DNA from: Methanosarcina vacuolata Z-761
GTDB taxonomy: Archaea > Halobacteriota > Methanosarcinia > Methanosarcinales > Methanosarcinaceae
Length of the DNA stretch: 64,000 nucleotides
Assembly: GCF_000969905.1 (NCBI RefSeq)
Contig: NZ_CP009520.1
Coordinates: 3,348,001-3,412,000 of the forward strand
Reading direction: 5' to 3'
Under the pieces are notes generated by a model, which ran no database searches, had not been told where the DNA came from, and was given only the letters and a program-made list of their open reading frames with translations. Each line of letters starts with the position of its first letter. The first letter of the stretch is position 1. Positions 28,301 to 38,449 of the stretch are shown piece after piece. A program made the position numbers and the translations under genes.

Positions 28301-29731
28301 AAGGGCATTCTCAATTTGTATTCTATCTGCGTGAAGACTTTTTCCTTTTTCTTTCTGATGATTAAAAAGAGTAGAAATAAAAGCTTCGTACAATTCAGAA
28401 CGGTTTGAAGGCAGTAAGTCATTGGAATTGTCTTTTCTTCCCATAGCAACTTTAATGGCGATGTAAAGCATCATCGGGTTAGATAGTATGGATTTTAGCT
28501 GTTGGTTGCTAAGGATTTTGTCTTTGAGAGTATCTGCTAGTTCTCCATTTGAAACGTATCGACTTATGAATACCTCTATTTTCTCGTCTGTTAGTTTTTC
28601 CAGTTCTGAGACTTTGAAACTATTTTTTACACTCTCAAAAAAGCCTGGTCTTGAAGAAATAACAAATCTACAATTGTTGTAATCAGCAATGAAATTTGAA
28701 ATCTTATCGTAGGGATGGAACTCATCGGTAGTTGAAAGTAAATCAAAGCCGTCAAGGAGAATAATTACTTTTCCTTTCAATACCTTTTCTAGAGTGTTCT
28801 CTGAGATTCCTTTCTCTCTAGCTTTCATAGCGACGTATGCGTCAAAAGGTTTCTTTATGAATCGCTCTTCACTTATATAAGAGTTTAATTCAATGTATAG
28901 AGGAATGTTTTCGTTTTTTCTCTCAAGATAACTTTTAGCAAGAGTATAACTCAACCATTTAAGTGTGGTCGTTTTTCCTGAACCTGATTCCCCAGAAATA
29001 ATAAGTTTTATCTCTTTCTCAACAAGTTCAAGAACTTCAAATTCTTGTTCTTTATTGCTTTCCTCATCGTGAAATTTTAAAGTTACTGGTAAAATTTCTT
29101 TAGCTGAAAGCTCTGTATATACTTCACTGATTCCGGTTTTTCCATCTTCGTCTATTATTTTATTTAGGTATTTTTCTAATGCTTTTTCAAAGTCTACGCC
29201 GGATTCTTTTTTATCTTGATTTTCTCCACCGCCCTTGATTACTTCTTTTATTTCCTGAACGTTATGAGATATTTCTTTGACGTCTTGAGATATCTCTTGA
29301 ACTCCTTGATTTGTTTCTTGGACTGTTTTACATGTTTGTTTTGCTAAGTAGAGCCCAAGATAGTCTCTAAGTTCAGGTTCTTCTTCTATTTTGGTATCTA
29401 TTATCTCAAAAAAGGAATTTAAGATTAAATCTGCATCTTCGTGGGAGAAATCCTCCTCACTGAATAATTCAAAAAACTCATTGATCAAAATGTTTGAGCA
29501 ATCAAGCTTATCCGGGCTTTTCAGATATTTTTCGATTGCTTTTTCCACGTTTTCCTGATGAAAAAAAGTATCAATTTGTATTCCAGTCAATTTATAATTT
29601 TTATTTGAGAACTCTTCAATTGCTTTATCATATACTTTTGAAGAAGTATCAGAAATATATTCAGGGATATTCTTGAAAGACTCATATAAGAGGTTAGTAA
29701 ATAAGCCTAAAGCTAATTCTGAAATAACCAT
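25394..29731 (-). CDS. NACHT-HEAT STAND NTPase (1,445 residues)
   Basis: Large signal-transduction ATPase. Residues 1-180 form a helical N-terminal domain ending in a coiled-coil-like run (VQEISQDVKEISHNVQEIKEV). Residues about 200-620 hold the NACHT module: Walker A GESGSGKTT near 247, Walker B VIILLDGFD near 322, sensor CRFVISSRP near 354, and helical winged-helix-type sequence after it. From about 650 to 1,390 there are 23 HEAT units of 31 residues (ALGNIKSDKAVQPLINALKD plus variable 11 residues). STAND NTPases of this plan sense a ligand with the repeat domain and activate an effector; many are antiviral in prokaryotes. The effector of this copy should lie in the N-terminal helical domain. 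No RNA or partner gene is seen. Confidence 0.93.
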   Translation of the reverse strand: MVISELALGLFTNLLYESFKNIPEYISDTSSKVYDKAIEEFSNKNYKLTGIQIDTFFHQENVEKAIEKYLKSPDKLDCSNILINEFFELFSEEDFSHEDADLILNSFFEIIDTKIEEEPELRDYLGLYLAKQTCKTVQETNQGVQEISQDVKEISHNVQEIKEVIKGGGENQDKKESGVDFEKALEKYLNKIIDEDGKTGISEVYTELSAKEILPVTLKFHDEESNKEQEFEVLELVEKEIKLIISGESGSGKTTTLKWLSYTLAKSYLERKNENIPLYIELNSYISEERFIKKPFDAYVAMKAREKGISENTLEKVLKGKVIILLDGFDLLSTTDEFHPYDKISNFIADYNNCRFVISSRPGFFESVKNSFKVSELEKLTDEKIEVFISRYVSNGELADTLKDKILSNQQLKSILSNPMMLYIAIKVAMGRKDNSNDLLPSNRSELYEAFISTLFNHQKEKGKSLHADRIQIENALTDLYFKLQCRNEVSCKYSEALKFVKKSSEDSLFKEIRPQLILEDCSNLGVLYKNDDYVSYGIHQSFQEYFAAIKLKELFEAGFDVSEAFSHPKWEEVVIFTSEMLDLDSIDEFIDSMLPKEDQKLIFQPEIFLASKCVNKASDKIKEKLCVLLADKMDSRYKLEKISYIESLGKIGTTGISIIVKFLNDKDSEMRQIAAETLGKTKSDKAVQPLINALKDKDWYVQQRAAEALGNIKSDKAVQPLINALKDEDVFVRHYAAEALGNIKSDKAVQPLINALKDENSEVRLNATKALGTIKSDTAVQLLINALKDEVWYVQRRVAEALGDIKSDTVVQLLINAMKDENPSVRWRAAEALRNIKSDKAVQPLINALKDENSEVRLNATKALGNIKSDKAVQPLINALKDKNLEMRLNATKALENIKSDKAVQPLINALKDKDSEVRRSAAKVLENIKSDKAVQPLINALKDENSEVRLNATKALGNIKSDVAVQPLINALKDKDSEVRRSAVKALGNIKSDKAVQPLINALKDKDSEVRRSAAKALGNIKSDKAVQPLINALKDKDSEVRRSAAKALGNIKSDVAVQPLINALEDKDLYVRHYAAEALGNIKSDKAVQPLINALKDKDSYVRRSVAEALGNIKSDTAVQPLINALKDEDLFVRHYAAETLGNIKSDTAMQLLINTFRDEDSNVRLRAAGALGNIKSNITVQLLINTLKDENSYMRRYAAESLGNIKSDTAVQPLINALKDEDSNVRRSVAEALGNIKSDTAVQPLINALKDEDEYVRWRAAKALGNIKSDTAVKPLINALKDKDSYVRRSVAEALGNIKSDTAVQPLINALKDEDEYVRWRAAKALGNIKSDTAVKPLINALKDKDSYVRRSVAEALGNIKSDTAVQPLINALKDDDSDVRLSAAEALVEICTVKNREQLKGLLESDHEYSANTAFEILSEIEKEEKSKVILFKDEKFLRI
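25612..25983 (-). repeat. Duplicated 186-bp block within the HEAT-coding array
   Basis: The DNA for two consecutive 31-residue HEAT units (25612-25797) is repeated almost base for base at 25798-25983. This lies inside a larger 93-bp periodic array that spans about 25590-27740. Near identity at silent positions indicates a recent duplication. Confidence 0.85.
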
Positions 29732-29821
29732 TGTATCCCTGTTGATATGAAAATCTCTTCCTTAATTCTCAATCAACTCTTTATAAAATCATCTATATTA
29801 ATTCTTTCTATTTTATTCGGT

Positions 29822-29853
29822 AAAGGCTGCTCTCCTCCGTCGAGCGTGACAAA
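29822..29853 (+). repeat. 32-bp direct repeat, copy 1
   Basis: AAAGGCTGCTCTCCTCCGTC plus GAGCGTGACAAA. It matches copy 2 at 30706-30737 at 30 of 32 positions. It lies about 90 nt upstream of the NACHT-HEAT gene start and 70 nt before the nuclease pseudogene. Confidence 0.9.
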
Positions 29854-29922
29854 TCTTTCCTGATTCTTTATAATCAAATTCAAAGCTTTTTAGTAATTAG
29901 TGACTGTATCAATAGTCTTAAT

Positions 29923-30630
29923 ATGAAAATCGTAACTTGGAACTGTAATATGGCTTTCCGGAAGAAATAAAAACAAATTCTTCCTTATAATCCCGATTTA
30001 TTGATTGTTTCTGAGTGTGAGCATCCGGATAAATTCAGCGATAAATTTTACGACGATGTTTTATGGATAGGTGATAACAGAAACAAGGGTCTGGGTGTTT
30101 TCAGTTTCAATGATTTTGAAATTGCAATCCATGAATCTTATTGTGAAAATTACAGATATGTCCTTCCTGTCACAGTGAACGGCGGTGAAGCAATGAATTT
30201 TATTGCTATCTGGTCTCAGAACAATAAAGAGGACCTAGGAAGGAGATACATTGGAGAAGTTTGGAAGTCACTGAATTACTATAAGGACTTGTTCAGATTT
30301 CCAACGATTATTGCAGGTGATTTCAACTGGAATGTTATCTGGGATCAGGGGAATCAGAAATATCCTCTTTACGGAACACTCACTGATGTAATTAATTTGT
30401 TAGAGCAATTTGATATTTTCAGTATGTATCATACTTTTACAAATACAGAGTTCGGGATTGAAAAGGAACCGACGCTTTATTTCAGGAAAAATCAGAAAAC
30501 TCCTTATCATATAGATTATATTTTTGCGCCTTCTGAAATAATTAATCGCGGGAAATCGTTTTCGGTTGGTAAATATGAAGATTGGATTTCTCTGAGTGAT
30601 CATATGCCTTTAATAGCAGAATTAGAATAA
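29923..30630 (+). pseudogene. Endonuclease/exonuclease/phosphatase (EEP) family gene with internal stop
   Basis: The frame opens with MKIVTWNCNMAFRKK, the typical EEP start with the Asn metal ligand, then hits TAA at 29968-29970 and continues in the same frame as QILPYNPDLLIVSECEHPDKF to 30630. Later motifs are intact: SECE (metal Glu), AGDFNWN (catalytic Asp and Asn), LYFRKN, HIDYIFAP and SDHMPLIAEL (catalytic His). A single nonsense change therefore separates the first strand from the rest. A restart at TTG 30001 would lose the WNCN strand and the SECE lead-in. The gene runs opposite to both NACHT genes and is bracketed by 32-bp direct repeats. Cleavage of DNA or RNA would be the ancestral role. 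Confidence 0.75.
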
Positions 30631-30705
30631 CTACTCACTTCTTGGAACTTCTTTACGGAAATCTTGTATTATATTCTCTTTATCTGTCTTCTCTTATTAT
30701 ATGGG

Positions 30706-30737
30706 AAAGGCCGCTCTCCTACGTCGAGCGTGACAAA
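30706..30737 (+). repeat. 32-bp direct repeat, copy 2
   Basis: AAAGGCCGCTCTCCTACGTC plus GAGCGTGACAAA, in the same orientation as copy 1 (29822-29853) and differing at two positions. The two copies are 884 bp apart and enclose the EEP pseudogene. Confidence 0.9.
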
Positions 30738-30852
30738 GACGACCCAATATGGCGAATATGGTTTCACGGGTTAATTTTTCCATTTATTGGGTTGAAATGA
30801 GGTTATTTTATCCTTTATTGTGATCTTCTACTGCTTTCTACAGTTTTTTAAT

Positions 30853-33800
30853 TTATTCCCAATCTAAAAACAGCTCGGTTTTTAAGATTTCCTCCATTTC
30901 AATGCTTTCCAGGATCTCAAAAGCGAGATTTGCCGTAAATTCGTCTTCCGAGTCAAGTAAAGCCTGCAAACGTGGCCTGTCCTCTTCAGTACATATCTTT
31001 TTGAGAGTTCCGGCTACTTCGGCTTTTACAAAGCGGTTACAATCATAAAGGCTGTTGATAAGGGGTTCGACGGCCTTTTCAGGTTTTATCCTGCCGAGAG
31101 CTTTTGCAGCAGCCAACCGCGTAAAATCATCCGTATCCGTAAGGGCGGCAATAAGGTGATCAACTGCGTTTTCGGCTTTAATCTGGCCGAGAGCTTCGGC
31201 TGCTCCTGATCTTCCTTTATTATTTGGATCCATCAGCGCATCAATAAGAGGTTCTATAGCCTGGCTGGATTTTATTTTACCAAGGGCTTTTGCAGCTTCT
31301 TCTTTTACAGAGCCGTCGTTATCAAAAACCAGAATAGCTATCAGGGGCTGGAGAGCTTTTTTTGATTTTATCTGGCCGAGGGTGTCGGCAGCAAAACGGC
31401 GTACGGTTGCGTCCCTGGACTTGAGGGCACTGACCAGCGGAGGGATAGCTTTTTCACAATCAAAAAGGTTCAGGGATCCGGCTGCAAGCCTCCTGACTTC
31501 ATCGTCCTCGTTATCAAGGGCGCTGATCAGGGATTCAAACGCTCTTTCACTTCTGTTTTCGGACAGGCTTTGCAGGGCTTTTGCTGTTTCTTTTCGCACA
31601 AGTTTATCTTCGTCTTTAAGAGCGTTATCAATGAACTCAAAGATCTGGTCCGATATGCAATCAGGAATCCCATAAGGATTTATCTGGCCAAGGGCTCTTA
31701 CTGCTCCCTGCCTTGTGAAAGGGTCCTGAGACTTAAAAATCCTGATAAGGGGGTCAAGGACTTTTTCGCATTCCAGTTGCCCGAGTGCATTTGCAGCTTC
31801 CTTCCTGACAAAGCGGTTTTCATCCCCGAGGGCAAAAAGCAGCGGAGCAATGGCTTTTCTAACTTTCATCATTCCGAGAGCTTTTGCGGCTTCCAGTCGG
31901 ACTAAATGACTGTTGTCCTGGAGTTTATTTATCAGGGTTTTAGCAGCTTTCTCGGACTTTATTTCTCCAAGGGATTCTACGGCTGTCTTTCTTACAAACT
32001 CGTCCTCATCCGAGAGTGCTGAAACGAGGGAGTCAAGCGTTTCCTCGGACCCTACTCCCCCGAGGGCTTTTGCAGCTTCCCTTCGGACGAAACGGCTTTC
32101 GTCCCCAAGCATATTGACGAATGTTCCGGAAGTTTTGTCCGATTTGATTTCTCCAAGGGCTTTTGTAGCGATCCAGCGTACAAATTCATCTTTATCTTCA
32201 AGGGCATCTACAAACGGTTCAACAGCCCTTTCCGACCTCATCCGGCCCAAGGCTTCAGCAGCTCCCAGCTGGACAAGTTTGTCTTCTTCCTGAAATGCTT
32301 TTATAAGGGCTTCCGCCACTTGCCTGGAATTTGTCTTTCCAAGGGCTCCTACAGCTCCAATCCGAACAAAGTCGTCTTTGGCCCCGAGTGCGGAAATAAG
32401 GACTTCCATCGCTTTCTCAGATCCAATCTGCATTAGCGCATTTGCAGCCTCCAGCCGGACAGCCCGGTTCTTATCTTCAAATGTGTCCCTGAGCAGTTCT
32501 ATTGCTCTTTCGGACCCTATTAAGCCAAGAGACTTTATGGCTTCTATCCGTACAGAATAATCTGCATCCCCAACTGCAGCCTCAAGTGGAATAAGTGCCA
32601 TCTCGGACCTGGTTTCCCCGAGCACTTTCGCAGTCTCTCTTTTTACCCTGATATCTTTATCTTTAAGTGCTCCAGTATTGGCCCTGATCCCACAGGCTCC
32701 GAGCCTTCCAAGGCTCTGAACAGCCTTTATTTTTTCTACAGTATACCTGCTGTCAAGTTTTCTGGCAAGCAAAGCACATAGCTTTCCTTTTGTTTCGGGA
32801 CTGGCTCTCCCAGCACATTTTGAAGCCAGATACAAGTTTCCGCTTGAGACCATCAAATTTAAAAGTTCGTCTCCTGATTCGAGCAAGTCCGAGGTGAGCA
32901 TTATCACATTCTCCCATCTCGGATTCCTGAAAGCCTTTGAGATATCCATCCCGTTTTCACAGTATGTTTTCAGCTTTAAAGCCGCAAAATATTCCTGAAA
33001 AACTCGATTTATTCCGAACTTTACTTCGGAACTCTTTCTTATCAGAAGTCCAAGCTCTAAGCAGGCCTGAAGGAGTTTTCCCGCCTTTAACCTACCAGAC
33101 CTGCTGCACTCTGTAATCCTTCCAGATTTGCTGCACTCTGTTTTGCTGCACTCTGTTTTGCTGCATTCTGTAATCCTTCCAGAGCTGCTGGCTTCTATAT
33201 ATGATTCTGCCACTTCAAGGGCATAGCTATACTTACATGAAACCTTATTCTTGCACTGGAGTTTGAAGGCCAGATTCATAAGGACATTTTCAATATTTGT
33301 TCTTTCGGTGTTCAGCTCCTGAGAATCTATTCTTCCAGTACCTAGCTCCTGATAACTTATTCTGTAATCTTTAAAAAGCTCCGAAACAAAAACCTGATAG
33401 ATTTCTGCCCGGACGAAAGGAATTGAATCAAAAAAATTAAAGTGCTGGACACCTTCATGTTTTCCTCTTCTTCCCATATGTGCCGTTGAAAGTTTGATCC
33501 AGAGATAAAGCAGCAGAGGATTCTGGAGGATAGGCTTTGACTGAATCTCACCCAGGCTTCTGGCTTTTAAAAGCTTTGCCTGTCTCTTATTGGGAACGTA
33601 CTTTTCTATAAACAGCCTGATTTTTTCATCAGTCAATTTTTCAAGTTCGGAAAGTGCAAATGTACTTTTTAAACTATCAGACGGCTCGGGTCTAGAGGCA
33701 ATAACATATCTACAGGCTTCATACTCGGAAATAAAATCGGAGATCTCATCAAAAGGGGAAAAATTCTCTGAAGGCATGAGCAAATCAAGCCCATCCAGTA

Positions 33801-34236
33801 ACAGCAGGGCTTTTCCTTCGAGCAGCTTCTTAAAATCCGTCTCAGAAATGCCTTTTTTCGTTACCTCTGCTTTTAAGTAATTAGAAAAAGAACCTTTAAC
33901 ATAGGACTTAAGTTCTATATATATCGGAACAAATCCTTCTTTTTTCAGGAGGTATTCCCTGGCATAAACCGTACTCAGCCATTTTAGGGTGCTTGTCTTT
34001 CCTGAACCTGCTTCCCCGTAAATTATCAGGTGCCTTTCTTTTTCCACGATTTGTGAGATCTTGAAGTCATAGGCAAGAGAAACCCTTTCTTCAAAAAGCC
34101 TGCGCGTGATTGGTAGTATTTCTCTGGCGGATAATTCTACATAGTTAGAGTTTTTATCTCTATCTTCCAGTATTACGTTTTTCAGGTACGTCCCCATGTA
34201 CCCGTTTGAACTACTTTCAGTTATAGACTCAGGCAT
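30853..34236 (-). CDS. NACHT-HEAT STAND NTPase lacking an N-terminal effector domain (1,127 residues)
   Basis: Paralogue of the first NACHT-HEAT protein, beginning almost directly at the linker before the NACHT module. Walker A is GEAGSGKTS near residue 74, Walker B ALLLLDGLD near 143, sensor CRYVIASRP near 175. A short Cys/Lys/Ser microrepeat (TECSK units, about residues 360-390) interrupts the helical region. About 18-19 HEAT units follow from about residue 500, but they are diverged from one another, unlike the near-identical units of the neighbour. With no recognisable effector it may act through a partner or as a regulator of the first protein. It lies 160 nt downstream of the ClC gene on the same strand, so co-transcription is possible. 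Confidence 0.92.
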   Translation of the reverse strand: MPESITESSSNGYMGTYLKNVILEDRDKNSNYVELSAREILPITRRLFEERVSLAYDFKISQIVEKERHLIIYGEAGSGKTSTLKWLSTVYAREYLLKKEGFVPIYIELKSYVKGSFSNYLKAEVTKKGISETDFKKLLEGKALLLLDGLDLLMPSENFSPFDEISDFISEYEACRYVIASRPEPSDSLKSTFALSELEKLTDEKIRLFIEKYVPNKRQAKLLKARSLGEIQSKPILQNPLLLYLWIKLSTAHMGRRGKHEGVQHFNFFDSIPFVRAEIYQVFVSELFKDYRISYQELGTGRIDSQELNTERTNIENVLMNLAFKLQCKNKVSCKYSYALEVAESYIEASSSGRITECSKTECSKTECSKSGRITECSRSGRLKAGKLLQACLELGLLIRKSSEVKFGINRVFQEYFAALKLKTYCENGMDISKAFRNPRWENVIMLTSDLLESGDELLNLMVSSGNLYLASKCAGRASPETKGKLCALLARKLDSRYTVEKIKAVQSLGRLGACGIRANTGALKDKDIRVKRETAKVLGETRSEMALIPLEAAVGDADYSVRIEAIKSLGLIGSERAIELLRDTFEDKNRAVRLEAANALMQIGSEKAMEVLISALGAKDDFVRIGAVGALGKTNSRQVAEALIKAFQEEDKLVQLGAAEALGRMRSERAVEPFVDALEDKDEFVRWIATKALGEIKSDKTSGTFVNMLGDESRFVRREAAKALGGVGSEETLDSLVSALSDEDEFVRKTAVESLGEIKSEKAAKTLINKLQDNSHLVRLEAAKALGMMKVRKAIAPLLFALGDENRFVRKEAANALGQLECEKVLDPLIRIFKSQDPFTRQGAVRALGQINPYGIPDCISDQIFEFIDNALKDEDKLVRKETAKALQSLSENRSERAFESLISALDNEDDEVRRLAAGSLNLFDCEKAIPPLVSALKSRDATVRRFAADTLGQIKSKKALQPLIAILVFDNDGSVKEEAAKALGKIKSSQAIEPLIDALMDPNNKGRSGAAEALGQIKAENAVDHLIAALTDTDDFTRLAAAKALGRIKPEKAVEPLINSLYDCNRFVKAEVAGTLKKICTEEDRPRLQALLDSEDEFTANLAFEILESIEMEEILKTELFLDWE

Positions 34237-34334
34237 AAGGTCCCCCCAAAATATCTAAATGGTATTTCCTTTCCAGATTCTATTCTTATTGTCAGGGGAT
34301 CTTTTTTAGGTTTACTGCTTTCAGTATGTACCTT

Positions 34335-34411
34335 CAGTAAGTATCCTGACTATTTTCAGTAGGTATCCTGACTATTTTCAGCAGGTATCCGGACTATTTT
34401 CAGTAGGTATC
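34335..34411 (-). repeat. 22-nt array derived from the 3' end of the ClC gene
   Basis: On the minus strand the unit GTCAGGATACCTACTGAAAA (plus TA) repeats about four times after the ClC stop. The first unit is the coding end itself (codons for VRDTY and TGA). The array lies between the ClC and NACHT genes. Confidence 0.85.
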
Positions 34412-36217
34412 CCGGACTTTTTCTACGACTTTCTTGTTATATGCATTTACGATGTCGCTTCGGGTAATGAGGCCGAGTAGTCTGGTTTTATCCTCTCTGT
34501 CCACGACTGGAAGCCTGCCTATTTGCTTTGAAGCAAAGCGTTTGAGGACCGCATCAAGGGTTTCATCAGGATAGGCAACTTCCAGACGCCGGGTGGCTAT
34601 ATCCTTTACTTTTTTGTCAACGTCTCCGGACTTTACTTTGCTCCGGAGGTCTGAAAGGGTTACTATACCTGAAAGTTTGCCTTTGGAATCAAGGACTGGA
34701 AAACCGACGTGGCGGCTTACCTGCATTAGGGTTGTAAGTGTCTCAACACTCTTCTCCTCAGAGACTGTCTGGACATATGTGATCATGGCGTCTTTTACAA
34801 ACAAGGAGCTCATGATATCCACTTCCCTGCCTTTTCGGATCTTAAATCCTTTCCTGCGTAGGCCCTCCGTGAAAATGGACTCCGGATAAAGGGCATTTGA
34901 CATCACATTGCTGAGTACGCAGGCAAACATGAGAGGAAGAATCATATTATAATCCCTTGTAATCTCAAAAAGGATCAGAATGGCAGTAAGGGGAGCCCTG
35001 GCAGTTCCGGCAAAGACTGCACCCATCCCGACCATAGCATATGCCCCTTGCTCAGCTAAGGTCCCCGGAAAAAACAGGTTTGCGACTGTCCAGAAAGCCC
35101 CTCCCAGCATTGCACCTGTAAAAAGGGAAGGGACAATCGTTCCTCCTGAGCCACCAGAGCCCAGGCTCAGGGAAAAAGCAAGGATCTTTAAAAAGAGCAG
35201 GATTATCAGGATCTTGAAAGTAAACTGGTTGTTGAGGACATCCGTTATTACAGTATAGCCCATTCCCATAACTCTGGGATAAAAAATACCCATTGCGCCG
35301 ACTGCGAGCCCTCCCAGAGCAGGCTTGAAAACGGGATGGAAAGGGATTTCCGAAAAAATATCTTTTGTGTAGTAAAGCGTCCGGATCAGGACTGTAGAGA
35401 CGATCCCCGCAAGAAGTCCGAGCACAAGGCAGAGTCCGAGTTCTTTGTAGGGGTTAATCAACTGGTAAGGCGAGATCTCTATAGGTTTTATTCCGAAAAG
35501 TGTGCTTGAGACAAGGGTTGCAAAGACCGAGGAAATAACTATCGGAATAAAAGTCCTGGTTTCAAGTTCCCCGTAGATTACCTCTACCACAAAGACAACC
35601 CCTGCAAGAGGGGCGTTAAACGCAGCTGCAATTCCGCCGGCAGCTCCACAGCCTAAAAGGATCTGAAGCTGCCTTTCCGTGCTATTCAGGATTTTTCCCA
35701 TAAAAGCCCCGGTACCGGCTCCTGCAAGGATTCCGGGTGCTTCCTTTCCCAGGGAACCTCCTGAACTGATTGTGATTATTGAAGTAAAAACTTCCAGAAA
35801 AACATCCTTGAGATTAAGCCTTGCTCCGCGGAGGGTTACGGTTTCTATAAGCCCGTCAACGCCGTATTTCTTTTTCATCAGAAAATGGGAGATTAGTCCT
35901 ACCAGCAAACCCCCAAAGGCAGGCACGAATAACACATAATAGTGTGGGAACTCGTGCAATGGGAACCCTTGCTGCATACCCAGAAAAGTGTTGCTGTACT
36001 GGAGAGTCCTGTCATAAACTCCGATCACGAACCCTGTAAGGAGCCCGATTATAATAGCAATTGTATTGACTCTGGCAGTTTCGGTATCAAACCGGGCAAT
36101 ATACTCTGTTATCCTGGGATATTCTCTTACATTGTGGAATACCACTCTGTGCTCTGGACTAACTTCCAAAAACTCGTGCCTCTTAAATCCTTTTATCTCT
36201 TCCTTTTTCTTGAACAA
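34400..36217 (-). CDS. ClC-family chloride channel/transporter with CBS pair
   Basis: Membrane anion channel or Cl-/H+ exchanger of 605 residues. The ClC pore motifs are present: GSLGKEAP (with the gating Glu), GSGGSGGTIVPSLF and GMGAVFAGTARAPLTAI. About ten to twelve hydrophobic helices span residues 45-440. Residues about 470-600 form two CBS domains (MITYVQTVSEEKSVETL, GFPVLDSKGKLSGIVTLSDL, GRLPVVDREDKTRLLGLITRSDI), which bind adenine nucleotides and gate the channel in relatives. It is upstream of the second NACHT gene on the same strand. The gene end is tandemly repeated. Confidence 0.93.
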   Translation of the reverse strand: MFKKKEEIKGFKRHEFLEVSPEHRVVFHNVREYPRITEYIARFDTETARVNTIAIIIGLLTGFVIGVYDRTLQYSNTFLGMQQGFPLHEFPHYYVLFVPAFGGLLVGLISHFLMKKKYGVDGLIETVTLRGARLNLKDVFLEVFTSIITISSGGSLGKEAPGILAGAGTGAFMGKILNSTERQLQILLGCGAAGGIAAAFNAPLAGVVFVVEVIYGELETRTFIPIVISSVFATLVSSTLFGIKPIEISPYQLINPYKELGLCLVLGLLAGIVSTVLIRTLYYTKDIFSEIPFHPVFKPALGGLAVGAMGIFYPRVMGMGYTVITDVLNNQFTFKILIILLFLKILAFSLSLGSGGSGGTIVPSLFTGAMLGGAFWTVANLFFPGTLAEQGAYAMVGMGAVFAGTARAPLTAILILFEITRDYNMILPLMFACVLSNVMSNALYPESIFTEGLRRKGFKIRKGREVDIMSSLFVKDAMITYVQTVSEEKSVETLTTLMQVSRHVGFPVLDSKGKLSGIVTLSDLRSKVKSGDVDKKVKDIATRRLEVAYPDETLDAVLKRFASKQIGRLPVVDREDKTRLLGLITRSDIVNAYNKKVVEKVRDTY

Positions 36218-36498
36218 AAAGGTAAGTTTCAGGTTTATTTTCCCTGAGTATTTTTCACTCGAAGGATTTCAAGCATTTATTTAAATGTATCATTATATTA
36301 TATTATACAATGTATGCCCAGAGTACAGCCTGTGAAAATCGAAGATTGTTTTCCTCGATTTTTTTCACTATATTCAGCCTTCTTAATCTTTGTTATATTC
36401 AGCCTTTTTAATCTTTGTTATATTCAGCCTTCTGCATCTTTGTTAGATTAAGTCTCTTTATCTTCAGTATTTTCTATGTACCGCCCTTTATTCAATTC

Positions 36499-37071
36499 TT
36501 ATCTTTTGTTATTCTGGATAAGTTCCAGAACCTCACAGAGTTTTTTTGCAGTTTCGGAAACGGTCTGCATACCTATGGAGTCTTCTTCTGCCGGGTTCCA
36601 GGCTATTCCTCCGAAATGAGAATTATCACCAACTATAATCATGCCGTGAATATGCATCCAGTCATGGATTGATTGAATGGTTTTTTCCTGACCTCCGTTT
36701 CTTGAGCCCCCGACTGAGAGAGCGGCTCCAACTTTGTTTTTAAGTGAAAAGTTATTGCGGCGAAGCAGGACACTTCTATCAAAAAGGGCTTTGAGCTGGG
36801 CAGGATAATTTCCCATATAAACGGGAGATGCAACAATTATACCGTCTGCGGACCTCATTTTTTCATAAACTTCTTCCATATCGTCTTCAATTACACATGA
36901 GTCATTCTCCATACAAGCTCCGCAAACTTTGCAGGGTGCAATCTCCATGTTTGAAATAAAAACGGTATCAGTTTCAAAACCCCTTTCTTTTGCTATTTCG
37001 AGAGCGGTTAAAATCATTTTTTCACAGTTTTTTCCCTTTCGTGGGCTGCCTGAAATCCCCAGTATCTTCAT
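36499..37071 (-). CDS. isf: Iron-sulfur flavoprotein (Isf type)
   Basis: Flavodoxin-fold FMN protein with one [4Fe-4S] cluster. The N-terminus ILGISGSPRKGKN binds the FMN phosphate, and the compact cysteine motif CKVCGACMENDSC (C-x2-C-x2-C-x5-C) matches that of the characterised Methanosarcina thermophila Isf. ASPVYMGNYPAQLKALFDR is the second flavin loop. Isf proteins are electron-transfer or O2/H2O2-reducing proteins in methanogens. The gene is divergent from pta-ackA with about 250 nt between, so both promoters lie in the AT-rich gap. Confidence 0.88.
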   Translation of the reverse strand: MKILGISGSPRKGKNCEKMILTALEIAKERGFETDTVFISNMEIAPCKVCGACMENDSCVIEDDMEEVYEKMRSADGIIVASPVYMGNYPAQLKALFDRSVLLRRNNFSLKNKVGAALSVGGSRNGGQEKTIQSIHDWMHIHGMIIVGDNSHFGGIAWNPAEEDSIGMQTVSETAKKLCEVLELIQNNKR

Positions 37072-37321
37072 TTAAATCATTCCGAAATTCTTTTATATTA
37101 TTTATCACGTATAATCAGTAATAATTGTAAAGTATACCATCTGCCAAAAATATCACAGATCGTTATATATTTTAAAGAAAAAAAGTCCATATATAAGTTT
37201 TTGTTGGCAGTCTTAATTATATATTTATTATTTTTATATATATCCCTATTCATTTTACGTAAATTTATATATTAAGACCCAGCTAACTTAAACTACTCCA
37301 ATTATATAGGAGGTTGGTTGA

Positions 37322-38323
<1,002 letters not shown>

Positions 38324-38449
38324 ATAATTTAAAACGTTTCTATATTTACGAACGTTTTAGGAAGCTTTTTATTGACTTTCATATATAAAATATTTTATTG
38401 TATATATAAAACGTAAATTAAAAGCAATCTAATGAATTGGGGTTTAAAC

